The notes under the pieces: model-generated | What the model was told of the DNA's origin: nothing | Seen by the model: the letters and a program-made list of their open reading frames with translations, nothing else | The model's database searches: none | In this document: positions 18,058 to 27,414 of the stretch, one piece after another | Layout: each line of letters begins with the position of its first letter | Numbering within the stretch: the stretch's first letter is position 1 | Translations under genes and position numbers: made by a program | Source of the DNA: Flavobacteriales bacterium | GTDB lineage: Bacteria; Bacteroidota; Bacteroidia; Flavobacteriales_F; PHOS-HE28 | DNA: 64,000 nucleotides | Assembly (NCBI GenBank): GCA_023957375.1 | Contig: JAMLHB010000002.1 | Location: forward strand, 372,001-436,000 | Direction of reading: 5' to 3'

Positions 18058-20336
18058 GGCCGGTCTAGTTTGGATTTCCCTTTGATGTCTGCCGCCAAAC
18101 GGATGAAAAAAGTGCGCCCGGTGGCCATCGGAATGCTGCCGGACGAAGGCCCGGTGTGCGCCCCGCCATTGCCCACCGTAGCGTTCAGGTCGGTGATGTC
18201 CAACAGGTTCTTGCAGCCCGCCTGCACGGTAAGCCGGTTGTTCCACAGCGACTTGGACACGGATGCATCGGCCATCAGGTAGGGCTCAATGTGGCCGCGT
18301 GCCAGTTCATCCTCCCCCACATAGATGTAGCTCTGCTGCCGCCCCTGATACTTGGCGAAGAGGTTGATGCTCCATGCCTGTTTGCGCCAGTGGCGAGTGA
18401 TGCCCAAGTTGGCCGATGGCGAGTGGTCGTAGGCATCACCGCCGGTGCGCACCCCCAGGGTGTCATACCTTCCGGTGAGCGCCCCACCGGCCTGCACCGA
18501 CCAGTGGCCCGATTCCCAGCCCATGCCGATGCTTCCGCCCAGCGTTCGGTATTCGCCCACATTGATGTACCGGTACAAGGTGGCGCTCTCCTCGGCCAGG
18601 GTGATCAAGTTGTGCACCCGGTCGTGGTACAAGGAGGCCTCCCCGCGCAGTATGCCGTGTTCCAGCGGCTTGCGGTAGTTGAGCGAGAGGGAGTAATTGT
18701 TGGAGTTTTCCGCGAGCAGGTCGGGGTTGCCGTGGATGTCGTGGTTCACGTCCACAAAGTAGAGGAAGAGCTCCTTGAGCGAAGGTGCCCTGAAGCCTTG
18801 GGCATAGGCTGCCCGCAGCACCCAGGCGGTGTCCAACTGCAGGCGCAGGTCCACCGAAGGCACCACCGGGGCGCGGTAACGCGTATTGTGGGCGTAACGG
18901 GCGCCGGGCCGCAACACCACGTTGCCCACCGGGCTCCATTGCATGCTGGCAAAGGCGGCATAGTCGCCGATCTGCTGGGGCGTGCCGTCGGCAATGCGCA
19001 CGCCCTCCCCTGTTTCCAGGTTCAGGTCCATGCCGGCCTCGTATCCGATGCGCGCGCTGTCCGGCAGGCCGGAAAAGGTTGCCCGCACATTGGTGAGGGT
19101 GAAGCGCGAGTCATCTTCCTGTCCGGGCACGGGCTTGGCCTGCAGCGTGGTGAGGTCGCGCAGCCATTGGCTCCGGATGCGCTGGTATCGGTCGTGTGCC
19201 ACCAAGGCATTGAAGCGCCGCCCCTTGGCGAGGTTGGCGGTGGTGAACACCGCATTGTCCAGCCGCCGGGTGTTGAACTCCGAGTCGAAGGCGGATTCAT
19301 TGTAGGGTGCGCGTGGTCTTCCGCGATCGATGATGCGGTCCTCCATCAGTTCACCCTTGTAGCTCAGGCTCCACTCCTTGGAAAGGTCGAAGCGATAGTT
19401 GGCGCGGGCGAAGTATTGCTCCCTGGGCTTCCAGGTTTGGTAGCGGGAGGAATCGGCCAGTTGCTTGCCGAAGGCGTATGTGGAGGCCTGACCCGGCGCC
19501 CAACCTCCGAAGTAATTCCGGCCGAGGGTAAGCAGCAGATCGCTTTTTCCGAAGCGTTTTCCGGCTGCCGCCGACAGGTTGAGCCTGCCGATCTGTTCCG
19601 CATAGGCCACTGCCTTCAGGGAGGTGGCCGGGCCGGTTCCCTTGCGGGTGATGAGGTTGATGGTGCCCGCCAGCGCGTTGGTGCCGTAGTTCACGCTCAA
19701 GGGCCCTTCCAGGATCTCCACGCGATCAATGCCGGTCAGGTCGATCTGGGCGAGGTCCAGGTTGCCGTCCTGCCGGCCGATGACGGGTACCCCGTCCACG
19801 AGGATCTTCACGTTCTCGCCTCCGAGGCCGCGCATGCTCAGGGAGGTCCCCAGCATGTTGTCCTGCGCCAGGCGCATGTTCAGTTCCTGGCCGAGCACAT
19901 CCCCCAGGTTCTGTGCCGCCATGCGTTGGATCTGCTCGGCATTCACCACGTGCATGCGCTGCACGGCCCGGTCCGCCCGGGTAGGTTTGTACTGGCCGGT
20001 CACCACCAGTTCATCCAGGTTGAAAGCTGCTGCGCGGCGCAGCATGAAGGTGCGCGGGGCCAAGGTGAACAGGGTATCCCGGACCGGTTCATATCCGATG
20101 AAGTCGATGCGGACGGCGAGGCCCTTTTCCACCTCCGCCTGGTGTACCGGCAGGGTGCACTTCCCTTCCGGTCCGGCCACCGTCAATCCCTTGGCCTGGG
20201 TCTGCAGCACCGTCCAGGTGGCATGGGCATAGCCCACCGGCTCATGCGATCCGGCCTCTCGCACAGTGATCTCCACCTGTGCCTTCATCCCCGTGGCAAG
20301 CAGTGCGGCCAGCCCGATGGCTGCAAAACGTTTCAT
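18054..20336 (-). CDS. TonB-dependent receptor, HmuR-like
   Basis: The 760-residue outer-membrane receptor has a signal peptide (to about residue 20), a short carboxypeptidase-regulatory-like domain, a TonB-box-like segment (DELVVTGQYKPT), a plug domain (GDVLGQELNMRLAQ, VKILVDGVPVIGRQDG, IDRVEILEGPLSVNYGTNA, GTINLITRKG) and a 22-strand-type barrel. The plug resembles BtuB/HmuR-type receptors for cobalamin, haem or metals more than SusC. The gene sits between two HmuY-like genes on the same strand. It starts 64 bases after the upstream gene and overlaps the downstream lipoprotein by 4 bases. The operon context supports haem or another iron-containing ligand, but the substrate is not proved. 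Confidence 0.9.
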   Translation of the reverse strand: MKRFAAIGLAALLATGMKAQVEITVREAGSHEPVGYAHATWTVLQTQAKGLTVAGPEGKCTLPVHQAEVEKGLAVRIDFIGYEPVRDTLFTLAPRTFMLRRAAAFNLDELVVTGQYKPTRADRAVQRMHVVNAEQIQRMAAQNLGDVLGQELNMRLAQDNMLGTSLSMRGLGGENVKILVDGVPVIGRQDGNLDLAQIDLTGIDRVEILEGPLSVNYGTNALAGTINLITRKGTGPATSLKAVAYAEQIGRLNLSAAAGKRFGKSDLLLTLGRNYFGGWAPGQASTYAFGKQLADSSRYQTWKPREQYFARANYRFDLSKEWSLSYKGELMEDRIIDRGRPRAPYNESAFDSEFNTRRLDNAVFTTANLAKGRRFNALVAHDRYQRIRSQWLRDLTTLQAKPVPGQEDDSRFTLTNVRATFSGLPDSARIGYEAGMDLNLETGEGVRIADGTPQQIGDYAAFASMQWSPVGNVVLRPGARYAHNTRYRAPVVPSVDLRLQLDTAWVLRAAYAQGFRAPSLKELFLYFVDVNHDIHGNPDLLAENSNNYSLSLNYRKPLEHGILRGEASLYHDRVHNLITLAEESATLYRYINVGEYRTLGGSIGMGWESGHWSVQAGGALTGRYDTLGVRTGGDAYDHSPSANLGITRHWRKQAWSINLFAKYQGRQQSYIYVGEDELARGHIEPYLMADASVSKSLWNNRLTVQAGCKNLLDITDLNATVGNGGAHTGPSSGSIPMATGRTFFIRLAADIKGKSKLDRP

Positions 20337-20400
20337 GTGGCAAAATCCGTTGCCGGCCGCAAGCCGGCCATACCGGTCTCTCAGAGGTTGAATGCGGGGA

Positions 20401-21627
20401 TTATTGCACCACCAACTTGCCGGTGGCTACCGCTTTGTCCGCTTCAAACCGCAAGGTGTACACACCGGCGGCCAGGTCCTTCACGTCCAAAGCAAGCACT
20501 CCTGTGGCCTGGTTCCATTGGTGCACGGCAACTTGCCGTCCGGCGGCGTTGAACACCCTCAGCGTTCCCCGGACTTGCGGCAATTCCAATTGCACTTGCG
20601 CCTGGCTTCCCTCCACCGGATTGGGCCATGCGTGCAGCGCGGCCTGATGTACGGCAACTTCGCTTACGGCCGCCGGGCTCATCAATTCCTGGTTGAAGTT
20701 CATGTCGCCGGTGGCGCTTCCGCCGAAGCCAGTGAAGACCATCTTCCATACGCTGCCCGCACGGTCCTTCACAAAGTAGGTGGTGTCCGGCGCGATCACA
20801 TAGCTTCCGCTGTACCGCTTCCAATCCGAACCGATGATGTTGATGTCGCTGCTGAAATCACCTCCCCACCAGTCGGCCTGGTCCGTGGGCACGCCGTCCA
20901 CCTCCAAGGCGGTGACGTTGCGGTTCTGCAGCACGCCGGTCACATTGTAAGGCGTGGGCACGAAATCGGTGTACTTGGTGAAGAGCAGGTCCCAGGTGGC
21001 GGATGCGGGTTCGCGGTCCATGGCCGCATTGGTGCCGAAGGACCAGTAGGCGAAGTTCTTTCCGGTGTAGTTGGCCTTGTTGATGCTGGCATCGTGGCTG
21101 TCGGTGCCGTCCAAGTTGGCGTACGTGAAGCTGAACACCCCGCTGATCACGGAATTGATGCGGAGCTTTTTCCAGGTATCGTCCGGGAGCAGCACGGCAT
21201 ACACCTTGTTTCCGATCATCTGGTGGGTGACGGAGTTGTAGTTGCCCCAACCCACGTTAAAGCCATCGGGGTCATCCATGTTGTTGCCGTGGTTGAGCGC
21301 GCCCATGTCCCAACGGGCCACATCGTTGTCGATGCGGGTCCATGCCGCTTCATCGGGCGCGTTAAGCTGGTCCCACGTGCCGAATGTGAACGGGGTTTCG
21401 TACACCACCGACCCCTTTGCGGTGTTCACCCGCACACCTGCGGTAAGGCCAGTGAGCTCGAACGCCAGGTCCCACTCATGGAGGGGTGCGCGGCCCACCT
21501 CGCCGTTCTGGAAGCTGTACCAGACCTGGTCGGTATAGGTGGGCGAGATGGAAACCGTGACGGGAGTTTGTGCCTGAAGCCCTGCTGTCAGACCGATCGT
21601 TGAAAGAAGAAGGATAGTTTTTTTCAT
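20401..21627 (-). CDS. HmuY-like protein with T9SS sorting domain
   Basis: The 408-residue protein has a signal peptide (MKKTILLLSTIGLTAGLQAQ), two HmuY-type beta domains (VWYSFQNGEVG, WDLAFELTGLTAGVRVNTA; SATWDLLFTKYTDFV, VWKMVFTGFGG) and a type A T9SS sorting domain at the end (AWPNPVEGSQAQVQLELPQ ... GVYTLRFEADKAVATGKLVVQ). It should therefore be exported across the outer membrane and act at the surface or be released. It is the first gene of the operon with the HmuR-like receptor and the HmuY-like lipoprotein. GTCCTTTG on the minus strand (21635-21642) is a possible -7 element 7 bases before the ATG. A surface-exposed ligand scavenger that hands over to the receptor is the natural inference. 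Confidence 0.82.
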   Translation of the reverse strand: MKKTILLLSTIGLTAGLQAQTPVTVSISPTYTDQVWYSFQNGEVGRAPLHEWDLAFELTGLTAGVRVNTAKGSVVYETPFTFGTWDQLNAPDEAAWTRIDNDVARWDMGALNHGNNMDDPDGFNVGWGNYNSVTHQMIGNKVYAVLLPDDTWKKLRINSVISGVFSFTYANLDGTDSHDASINKANYTGKNFAYWSFGTNAAMDREPASATWDLLFTKYTDFVPTPYNVTGVLQNRNVTALEVDGVPTDQADWWGGDFSSDINIIGSDWKRYSGSYVIAPDTTYFVKDRAGSVWKMVFTGFGGSATGDMNFNQELMSPAAVSEVAVHQAALHAWPNPVEGSQAQVQLELPQVRGTLRVFNAAGRQVAVHQWNQATGVLALDVKDLAAGVYTLRFEADKAVATGKLVVQ

Positions 21628-21833
21628 GGCGGTGCAAAGGACAGCAGAAATGGCTTTCCGGTGATACCCCGATCACGGTATTCAGGGGCGTTTCCGTCAT
21701 GGAATTGTGATTTCGCACGTTTGCCTCCCCGGGCCGGCACCTGCGTTGCCCGCTGGCCTTTGGTGCCAAGAGCTGTGAAGCTTCCCGCGCACGGCAGGGC
21801 CATTGCTTAACATTGCCTTGCTTTCACCGCCCC

Positions 21834-23180
21834 ATGCGCCGCCGCACCCTTGGCCCCTTGGTCCTGTTGGCCACCTTGAGCGTGGCCGGGGTCGTTTCCA
21901 CGCAAGTGGTCTGGTTGAAGCGCGCGCAGCAGTATGAGCGGGAACAGGTGACGCTGCAGCAGCAGCACCAGGAGCAATTAGACAAGCAGTTCAACGATCG
22001 CGTGGTGATCGCGCTCACCGAGGTCACCGAACGGATCTTGTCGATCACCAAGGACCCCAGCGACCTGTTCGATGCCGTGAAGCAGGAGCGGCCGAACTAT
22101 TTCGTGGCCAGCATCAACGACACGATCCACCCCTACCTACTGGAATCGCTGCTGGAGCAGGAGTTCAGGCGGCGCAACATCAACGAGGATTTCGAATATG
22201 GCATTTACGACTGTTTCACGGACAGCATCGTGTACGGCAACTATGTGAGCGTGGGCGACACCATGCGCACCGATTCCACGCGGCACAGCCACTTGCTGAA
22301 GTTGGACAAGGACGGGCACTATTTCGGGGTGTTCTTCCCGCGGCGCACCTCCGCCCTGTGGGCGCCCGCCGAAGGAAGCACGATCAATTGGATCTATCCC
22401 GCCGTGGTCACCTTCATTGTATTCGCCTTCTTCGTGTACAGCATGTGGGTGATCCTGCGGCAGAAGCGGTTGGACGAGATGAAGAACGACTTCATCGGGA
22501 ACATGACGCATGAGCTGAAGACGCCCATCAGCACCATTGCGCTCAGCAGCGCAGTGCTCACCGACCCGGACATCGTGAAAGAACCGGACCGGCTCCACAC
22601 CTACGCGAAGATCATCCAGTCCGAAAACGAGCGTCTGCGCCAACAGGTGGAGCGCGTGCTTCAATTGGCCACCATGGAAACAGGCGAAAGCAAGCTTCGC
22701 ATGGAACCGGTGGACGTGCACGAGCTGCTGCGGGAGACGGTCGGCTCCTTCGGCCTGATCCTCACCGAACGCTCCGGGGAATGCACGTTGGACCTTCGCG
22801 CCGGCAATGCGGTGGTGCAAGGAGACCGCGTCCACTTGGGCAACGTGCTGTTCAACCTGGTGGACAACGCGGCGAAGTACTCCAAGGGGGCACCGCGACT
22901 GCGGATCGCCACACGCAATGCGGGCCAATGGCTGGAAGTGGCCATAGCCGACCGCGGCATCGGCATCCGCAAGGAAGACCTGCGCAACATCTTCGAGCGC
23001 TTCTTCCGCGTGCATACCGGCAACGTGCACGATGTAAAAGGGTTCGGCCTGGGGCTGCACTACGTGGCCGGCATGGTTCGCGCCCACGGTGGCAAGGTGC
23101 GGGTGGAAAGCACCCCGGGAGAAGGCAGCACCTTTACTTTGGAACTTCCCTTGGCAGGGACACAGAACAAGATCCGATGA
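21834..23180 (+). CDS. rprX: Sensor histidine kinase, RprX-like
   Basis: The 448-residue membrane kinase has an N-terminal membrane helix (about 6-24), a ~160-residue periplasmic domain, and a second helix (about 187-208, WIYPAVVTFIVFAFFVYSMW). HisKA carries His226 in FIGNMTHELKTPIST. HATPase_c follows with N box NVLFNLVDNAAKYS, G1 ADRGIGIRKEDL, F box FERFFR and G2 GFGLGL. The order and the paired OmpR-type regulator resemble RprX/RprY of Bacteroides and Porphyromonas; the symbol is by resemblance only. The ATG at 21834 is preferred to the one at 21813 because the membrane anchor follows at once. Its stop overlaps the regulator's start (ATGA). Confidence 0.88.
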   Translation: MRRRTLGPLVLLATLSVAGVVSTQVVWLKRAQQYEREQVTLQQQHQEQLDKQFNDRVVIALTEVTERILSITKDPSDLFDAVKQERPNYFVASINDTIHPYLLESLLEQEFRRRNINEDFEYGIYDCFTDSIVYGNYVSVGDTMRTDSTRHSHLLKLDKDGHYFGVFFPRRTSALWAPAEGSTINWIYPAVVTFIVFAFFVYSMWVILRQKRLDEMKNDFIGNMTHELKTPISTIALSSAVLTDPDIVKEPDRLHTYAKIIQSENERLRQQVERVLQLATMETGESKLRMEPVDVHELLRETVGSFGLILTERSGECTLDLRAGNAVVQGDRVHLGNVLFNLVDNAAKYSKGAPRLRIATRNAGQWLEVAIADRGIGIRKEDLRNIFERFFRVHTGNVHDVKGFGLGLHYVAGMVRAHGGKVRVESTPGEGSTFTLELPLAGTQNKIR

Positions 23181-23896
23181 ACATGAAAACTGAACCATCC
23201 CCGGCCAGCAAGGGTGTCCTGCTCTACGTGGAGGATGATGAGAACCTCGGCTTCGTGGTACAGGACACCTTGAAACGCCACGGTTACACGGTACACTTGT
23301 TCCGCGATGGCAAGGATGGCCTGAAGCATTTCAACCAGAACCATTACGACCTGTGCCTGCTGGACGTGATGCTTCCCGACAAGGACGGCCTGAGCCTGGC
23401 CGAGGACATCCGGATCACCAACAGCAAGGTGCCCATCATTTTCCTTACGGCGAAGGGCCAGCCCGAGGACCGCATTGCAGGCTTCAGGGCCGGTGGGGAC
23501 GACTACATCGCCAAGCCCTTCAGCACCGAGGAGCTGCTGCTTCGCATCGATGCGATCTTGCGCCGCACCCGCGAGCAAGCCCACGATCCAGCCGGCCACG
23601 ATGTGTACACCATCGGGGAATTCACCTTCGACAACCGGAACAAGGTACTGGAGCACGCTGTTGAAACGCGGCGCCTCACCAAGAAGGAGGCTGCCGTGCT
23701 TCGCCTGCTGGCCATGCACCAGGACCAGGTGCTTCCCCGCGAACTGCTGCTGAACATGGTGTGGGGCGATGACAGCTATTTCCTGGGCCGCAGCCTGGAC
23801 GTGTTCATCAGCCGCCTGCGCAAATACCTGAGGCATGACGAGCGCGTGCGCATCGTGAACGTGCACGGCATCGGGTTCAAGATGCAAGTGGCCTAG
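23177..23896 (+). CDS. rprY: OmpR-family response regulator, RprY-like
   Basis: The 239-residue regulator has a receiver domain (acidic pair VEDDENLG, phospho-acceptor Asp63 in LLDVMLPDKDGL, FLTAKGQ, Lys in IAKPFSTEEL) and a winged-helix DNA-binding domain (RRLTKKEAAVLRLLAMHQDQV, RSLDVFISRLRKYL). The start codon overlaps the kinase stop, so the pair is translationally coupled; a second ATG two codons later is possible. It ends 73 bases before the convergent yqeY-like gene. RprY in relatives responds to oxidative and envelope stress; that function is inferred by family only. Confidence 0.92.
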   Translation: MNMKTEPSPASKGVLLYVEDDENLGFVVQDTLKRHGYTVHLFRDGKDGLKHFNQNHYDLCLLDVMLPDKDGLSLAEDIRITNSKVPIIFLTAKGQPEDRIAGFRAGGDDYIAKPFSTEELLLRIDAILRRTREQAHDPAGHDVYTIGEFTFDNRNKVLEHAVETRRLTKKEAAVLRLLAMHQDQVLPRELLLNMVWGDDSYFLGRSLDVFISRLRKYLRHDERVRIVNVHGIGFKMQVA

Positions 23897-23969
23897 GTTC
23901 GGGCCCAAAGCGGCAGCGACGCGCACTTTGCAGTGCACGCCGCCACCGTTCCCTACCCAATAATGCCGC

Positions 23970-24425
23970 TCAGCCCGCGCCGAGCATTGCCTTCACGGCA
24001 GAAGCAATGGCACTGCCATCCGCCTTGCCGGCCAATTTTGCGTTCACGGCCTTCATGGCACGGCCCATGTCGGCCATGGAGGTGGCACCGATCTCCGCCA
24101 GCACCTCCTTCACCACTGCCCCGATCTCCGCGTCATCCATTCGCGCAGGCAGGTAAGCCTCGATCACCTTGGCTTGGGCCTCCTCTTCCGCAGTCAGGTC
24201 CGGGCGGCCTTGCTCTTTGTAGATCGCTGCTGCCTCGGTGCGCTGTTTGTGCAGTTTCTGCAGGATCTTCAGCGCAGCCTCCCCGCTCACCTCGTGTGTG
24301 CCGCCCTCCTTGGTGAGCTCCAGCAGCAGGGCGCTCTTGATGGCTCGCAGCACGTTGAGGCGGTCCTTGTCGCGCGCCAGCATGGCGGCTTTGATGTCGC
24401 TGTCGATCCGTTGTTGGAGGTCCAT
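23970..24425 (-). CDS. GatB/YqeY domain protein
   Basis: The 151-residue cytoplasmic helical protein matches the YqeY/GatB-tail family over its whole length (LQQRIDSDIKAAMLARDK, LRAIKSALLLELTKEGG, EEAQAKVIEAYLPARMDDAEI, MADMGRAMKAVNAKLAGKADG). The domain is related to the tRNA-binding tail of GatB, but the free-standing protein has no settled function. It starts 18 bases after ftsZ and is the last gene of the dcw operon, a position seen for yqeY in other Bacteroidota. Confidence 0.93.
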   Translation of the reverse strand: MDLQQRIDSDIKAAMLARDKDRLNVLRAIKSALLLELTKEGGTHEVSGEAALKILQKLHKQRTEAAAIYKEQGRPDLTAEEEAQAKVIEAYLPARMDDAEIGAVVKEVLAEIGATSMADMGRAMKAVNAKLAGKADGSAIASAVKAMLGAG

Positions 24426-24443
24426 GGCAGTACAATCTCCCGA

Positions 24444-26033
24444 TCAATCCACGTTGTCGTGCAGGAAGGGATTGTTGCGGCGCAGCTCCACCTGGTGCCC
24501 CCCGGTCTCATTGGTTCCTTCGGCCAGGGTGTAGCGGCTGACGTTGCTGTCCGTGCTGTGCGGCCCTTCGTTCAGTTCCACGTTGCGGCGCTTGAAGGCG
24601 GGCTCCCGCTCCATCGCCGCCAACCCGGCGGGGGTGCGCAACTGCATGCTCATTTCGCGCATGTGCGCCAGCCGGTTCTCCACGCGCAGCTGGTGTTCGG
24701 CGTGGGAAAGCTGCGCGGTCACGGGACCTTCTTCCGGGGCGTTGGCGGGTGCTTCCCCGTGCGGCTCGTGGGCAACGCTTCCTTGCGGGGCTTCATGCAG
24801 GTTGTGGACCACCTTGGTTTCCTGCGGCGCAGGTTCGGCTTTCGGCCGCGCAGGCAATGGCGCAGGCTCGAACTGCAGGCGCGGTTGTGCCGGCACCCCG
24901 TTGGCTTCCGCAGGTTTCAGGTAGGGTTCACTGATTTCCGGGGCCGGCGCCGGTGCTTGTTGCACCATTCCTTGCAGCGGGCTTGAAATGGGGGCCGTGA
25001 TCATGGTGGGCAGCTCGGTGTTGAGGCTGGTCACCTTCTTTTCGGGGATACGCTGCTCGAGGTTGGCGGTGATCTCGTTCTGGTTGAACCCGGTGGCGAT
25101 CAAGGTGATCCGGATGCGGTCGCCGAGCGACTCGTCCGTGCAATAGCCCCAGATCACGTCGGCCGTGCTGCCCGCGGCATCCTGGACGTATTCGTTCACC
25201 TCGGTCATCTCGTCCATGGAGATGTTCTGGCTTCCGATGGCGAAATTGAGCAAGATGTACTTGGCTCCCCTGATATCATTGTCATTGAGCAGGGGCGAGG
25301 AGAGGGCTTCTTCGGCGGCCCGCATGGTGCGTCCCTCCCCTTCCGCTTCGCCGATGCCCATGATGGCCACGCCGCTACCGGTCATCACCGTGCGCACATC
25401 CTCGAAATCCACGTTGACCTTGCCCGTTTTATTAATGATCTCGGCGATGCCCCTGGCCGCGGTGGTCAGCACGTTGTCCGCATGGGCAAAGGCCTGGTCC
25501 ATCTCCAAGTTGCCGTAGAGGTCCCGCAGGCGGTCATTGTTGATCACCAACAGCGTGTCCACGGCTTGGCGCATTTCCTCCACGCCTTGTGCCGCCTGGT
25601 TCTTACGCCTGCGGCCTTCCCATTGGAAGGGCATGGTGACGATGCCCACGGTAAGCACGCCCATGTCGCGGGCCGCCCTGGCGATCACCGGCGCGGCCCC
25701 GGTACCGGTGCCCCCGCCCATGCCGGCGGTGACGAACACCATTTTGGTGCGGTTGCCGAGGAGTTCGCGGATTTCCTCGATGTTTTCCTGCGCAGCAGCC
25801 GAGCCGCGCTCGGGGATGCTGCCGGCCCCCAGGCCATCATTGAGGTTGGAGCCCAACTGTAGTTTCACGGGCACCGGGCTGATGTCCAGGGCCTGTTTGT
25901 CGGTGTTGCAGATGATGAAGTCCACGCCTTGGATGCCCTGGCCGTGCATGTGGTTGACGGCATTGCTGCCGCCACCGCCTACACCGATCACTTTAATGAT
26001 GGACGAGATCTCGCTGGGAAGGTCGAATTTCAT
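24444..26033 (-). CDS. ftsZ: Cell division protein FtsZ
   Basis: The 529-residue tubulin homolog forms the Z ring. The GTPase signature GGGTGTG is at 106-112, with N-terminal VIGVGGGGSNAV and NTDKQAL. The conserved core ends near residue 320. A ~150-residue Pro/Ala/Glu-rich linker follows, then a C-terminal peptide near RRNNPFLHDNVD that is typical of Bacteroidota FtsZ and binds FtsA. The start at MKFDLPSEISSI is chosen because the fold begins there; the frame is open further upstream without homology. It lies 50 bases after ftsA in the dcw operon. Confidence 0.98.
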   Translation of the reverse strand: MKFDLPSEISSIIKVIGVGGGGSNAVNHMHGQGIQGVDFIICNTDKQALDISPVPVKLQLGSNLNDGLGAGSIPERGSAAAQENIEEIRELLGNRTKMVFVTAGMGGGTGTGAAPVIARAARDMGVLTVGIVTMPFQWEGRRRKNQAAQGVEEMRQAVDTLLVINNDRLRDLYGNLEMDQAFAHADNVLTTAARGIAEIINKTGKVNVDFEDVRTVMTGSGVAIMGIGEAEGEGRTMRAAEEALSSPLLNDNDIRGAKYILLNFAIGSQNISMDEMTEVNEYVQDAAGSTADVIWGYCTDESLGDRIRITLIATGFNQNEITANLEQRIPEKKVTSLNTELPTMITAPISSPLQGMVQQAPAPAPEISEPYLKPAEANGVPAQPRLQFEPAPLPARPKAEPAPQETKVVHNLHEAPQGSVAHEPHGEAPANAPEEGPVTAQLSHAEHQLRVENRLAHMREMSMQLRTPAGLAAMEREPAFKRRNVELNEGPHSTDSNVSRYTLAEGTNETGGHQVELRRNNPFLHDNVD

Positions 26034-26083
26034 GGGGAAAGGGATTTTCGGGTTCTGGGAACGGTATGGTCTGTTGGTCGGGT

Positions 26084-27373
26084 TCAGGCTTCGTCGTCGC
26101 GGAAGATGTCGGATGCGCCACTGATCACCGCGGAAAAGAAATTGCCGACCCTGGATGTGCTGTGGCTCTTCACCTTGGGCTCCAGTCCGGACAGCTTGTT
26201 CTGCTGGCGGTCGAGGTAATCGAACCCGCGCAGCACTAAGCCCACGCCGGTGGCGAAAAGCGGGCTGGTGACGGCTTCCACTTTGCTGTTGGCCAAGTGC
26301 TCGTTGGGGTATCCGATGCGTGTGCTCATGCCGGTGACGTACTCGGTGAGCTGCCGGAGGTGCTTTAGCTGCGCCCCGCCGCCCGTTAGCACAATGCCCC
26401 CGCTGAGCTGTTTTTCCAGGCCGCTGTTTTTGATCTCGAAGTAGACATGTTCGAGGATCTCCTCCATGCGGCTTTGAATGATGTTGGCCAGGTTCTTCAG
26501 GCTGATCTCCTTGGGATCGCGGCCGCGCAACCCGGGGATGCACACCACTTCATTCTCCTTGTTTTCGCTGGCCAGCGCGCTGCCGAACCGGCTCTTGAGC
26601 AGTTCGGCCTGGTCGCGCAGGATGGCACAGCCCATCTTGATGTCGTCGGTGATCACATTGCCACCAAAGGGGATCACGGCGGTGTGGCGGATGATGTGGT
26701 CGCTGAAGATGGCGATGTCGGTGGTGCCGCCTCCGATGTCCACCAGCACCACGCCCGCCTCCTTCTCCTCGGAGCTCAGCACCGCATCCGCACTGGCCAA
26801 GGGTTCCAAGATCAACTCGGTAACCGTCAGCCCGGCGCGTGCCACGCACTTATTGATGTTGCGCGCGGCGGTGACCTGGCCGGTGATGATGTGGAAGTTG
26901 GCTTCCAGCCGCACGCCGCTCATGCCGATGGGGTCCTTGATGCCCTGCTCGCTGTCCACGATGTATTCCTGCGGCAGCACGTGGATGATCTCCTCCCCGG
27001 GCACCATGGCCAACTTGTACATGTCGTCGATCAGCTGGTCGATGTCCTGCTGGCGGATCTCCTCCTCGAGGCTTTGGCGGGTGATCATGCCGCGGTGGTG
27101 CATGCTGCGGATGTGCTGGCCGGCGATGCCCACGTTCACGGTGGTGATCTCCACGCCGGCGCTGTTCTCGGCCTCCTGCACGGCGGCCTTGATGCACTCC
27201 ACCGTTCGCTGGATGTTGGTCACCATGCCGCGGGTCACGCCATCGCTGCGGCTCTTGCCCATGCCCATGACCTCCAGCTTGCCTTGTTCGTTCTTGCGCC
27301 CCACGATGCAAGCGATCTTGGTGGTGCCTATGTCAAGGCCTGCGACAATATCCTCGTTGTGCTCCATGTTCAT
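26084..27373 (-). CDS. ftsA: Cell division protein FtsA
   Basis: The 429-residue actin-fold ATPase anchors FtsZ to the membrane. It shows the phosphate-1 loop GLDIGTTKIACIVG, the FtsA-specific 1C domain, phosphate-2 VVLVDIGGGTTDIAIF and the adenosine motif IVLTGGGAQLKHLRQL. The C-terminus (ISGASDIFRDDEA) is short, as in other Bacteroidota. It lies between ftsQ and ftsZ in the usual dcw order. ATG at MNMEHNED; a second in-frame ATG two codons later is possible. Confidence 0.98.
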   Translation of the reverse strand: MNMEHNEDIVAGLDIGTTKIACIVGRKNEQGKLEVMGMGKSRSDGVTRGMVTNIQRTVECIKAAVQEAENSAGVEITTVNVGIAGQHIRSMHHRGMITRQSLEEEIRQQDIDQLIDDMYKLAMVPGEEIIHVLPQEYIVDSEQGIKDPIGMSGVRLEANFHIITGQVTAARNINKCVARAGLTVTELILEPLASADAVLSSEEKEAGVVLVDIGGGTTDIAIFSDHIIRHTAVIPFGGNVITDDIKMGCAILRDQAELLKSRFGSALASENKENEVVCIPGLRGRDPKEISLKNLANIIQSRMEEILEHVYFEIKNSGLEKQLSGGIVLTGGGAQLKHLRQLTEYVTGMSTRIGYPNEHLANSKVEAVTSPLFATGVGLVLRGFDYLDRQQNKLSGLEPKVKSHSTSRVGNFFSAVISGASDIFRDDEA

Positions 27374-27414
27374 TGTTCCGGCGTTCGGGCAGTTTTTATC
27401 GTTGGTATCAGGGG

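Noticed and set aside
18156-20552. 798-codon plus-strand open frame opposite the HmuR-like receptor
   Set aside because: Composition is that of an antisense shadow (His, Val, Gly rich) and the minus-strand receptor has clear domains.
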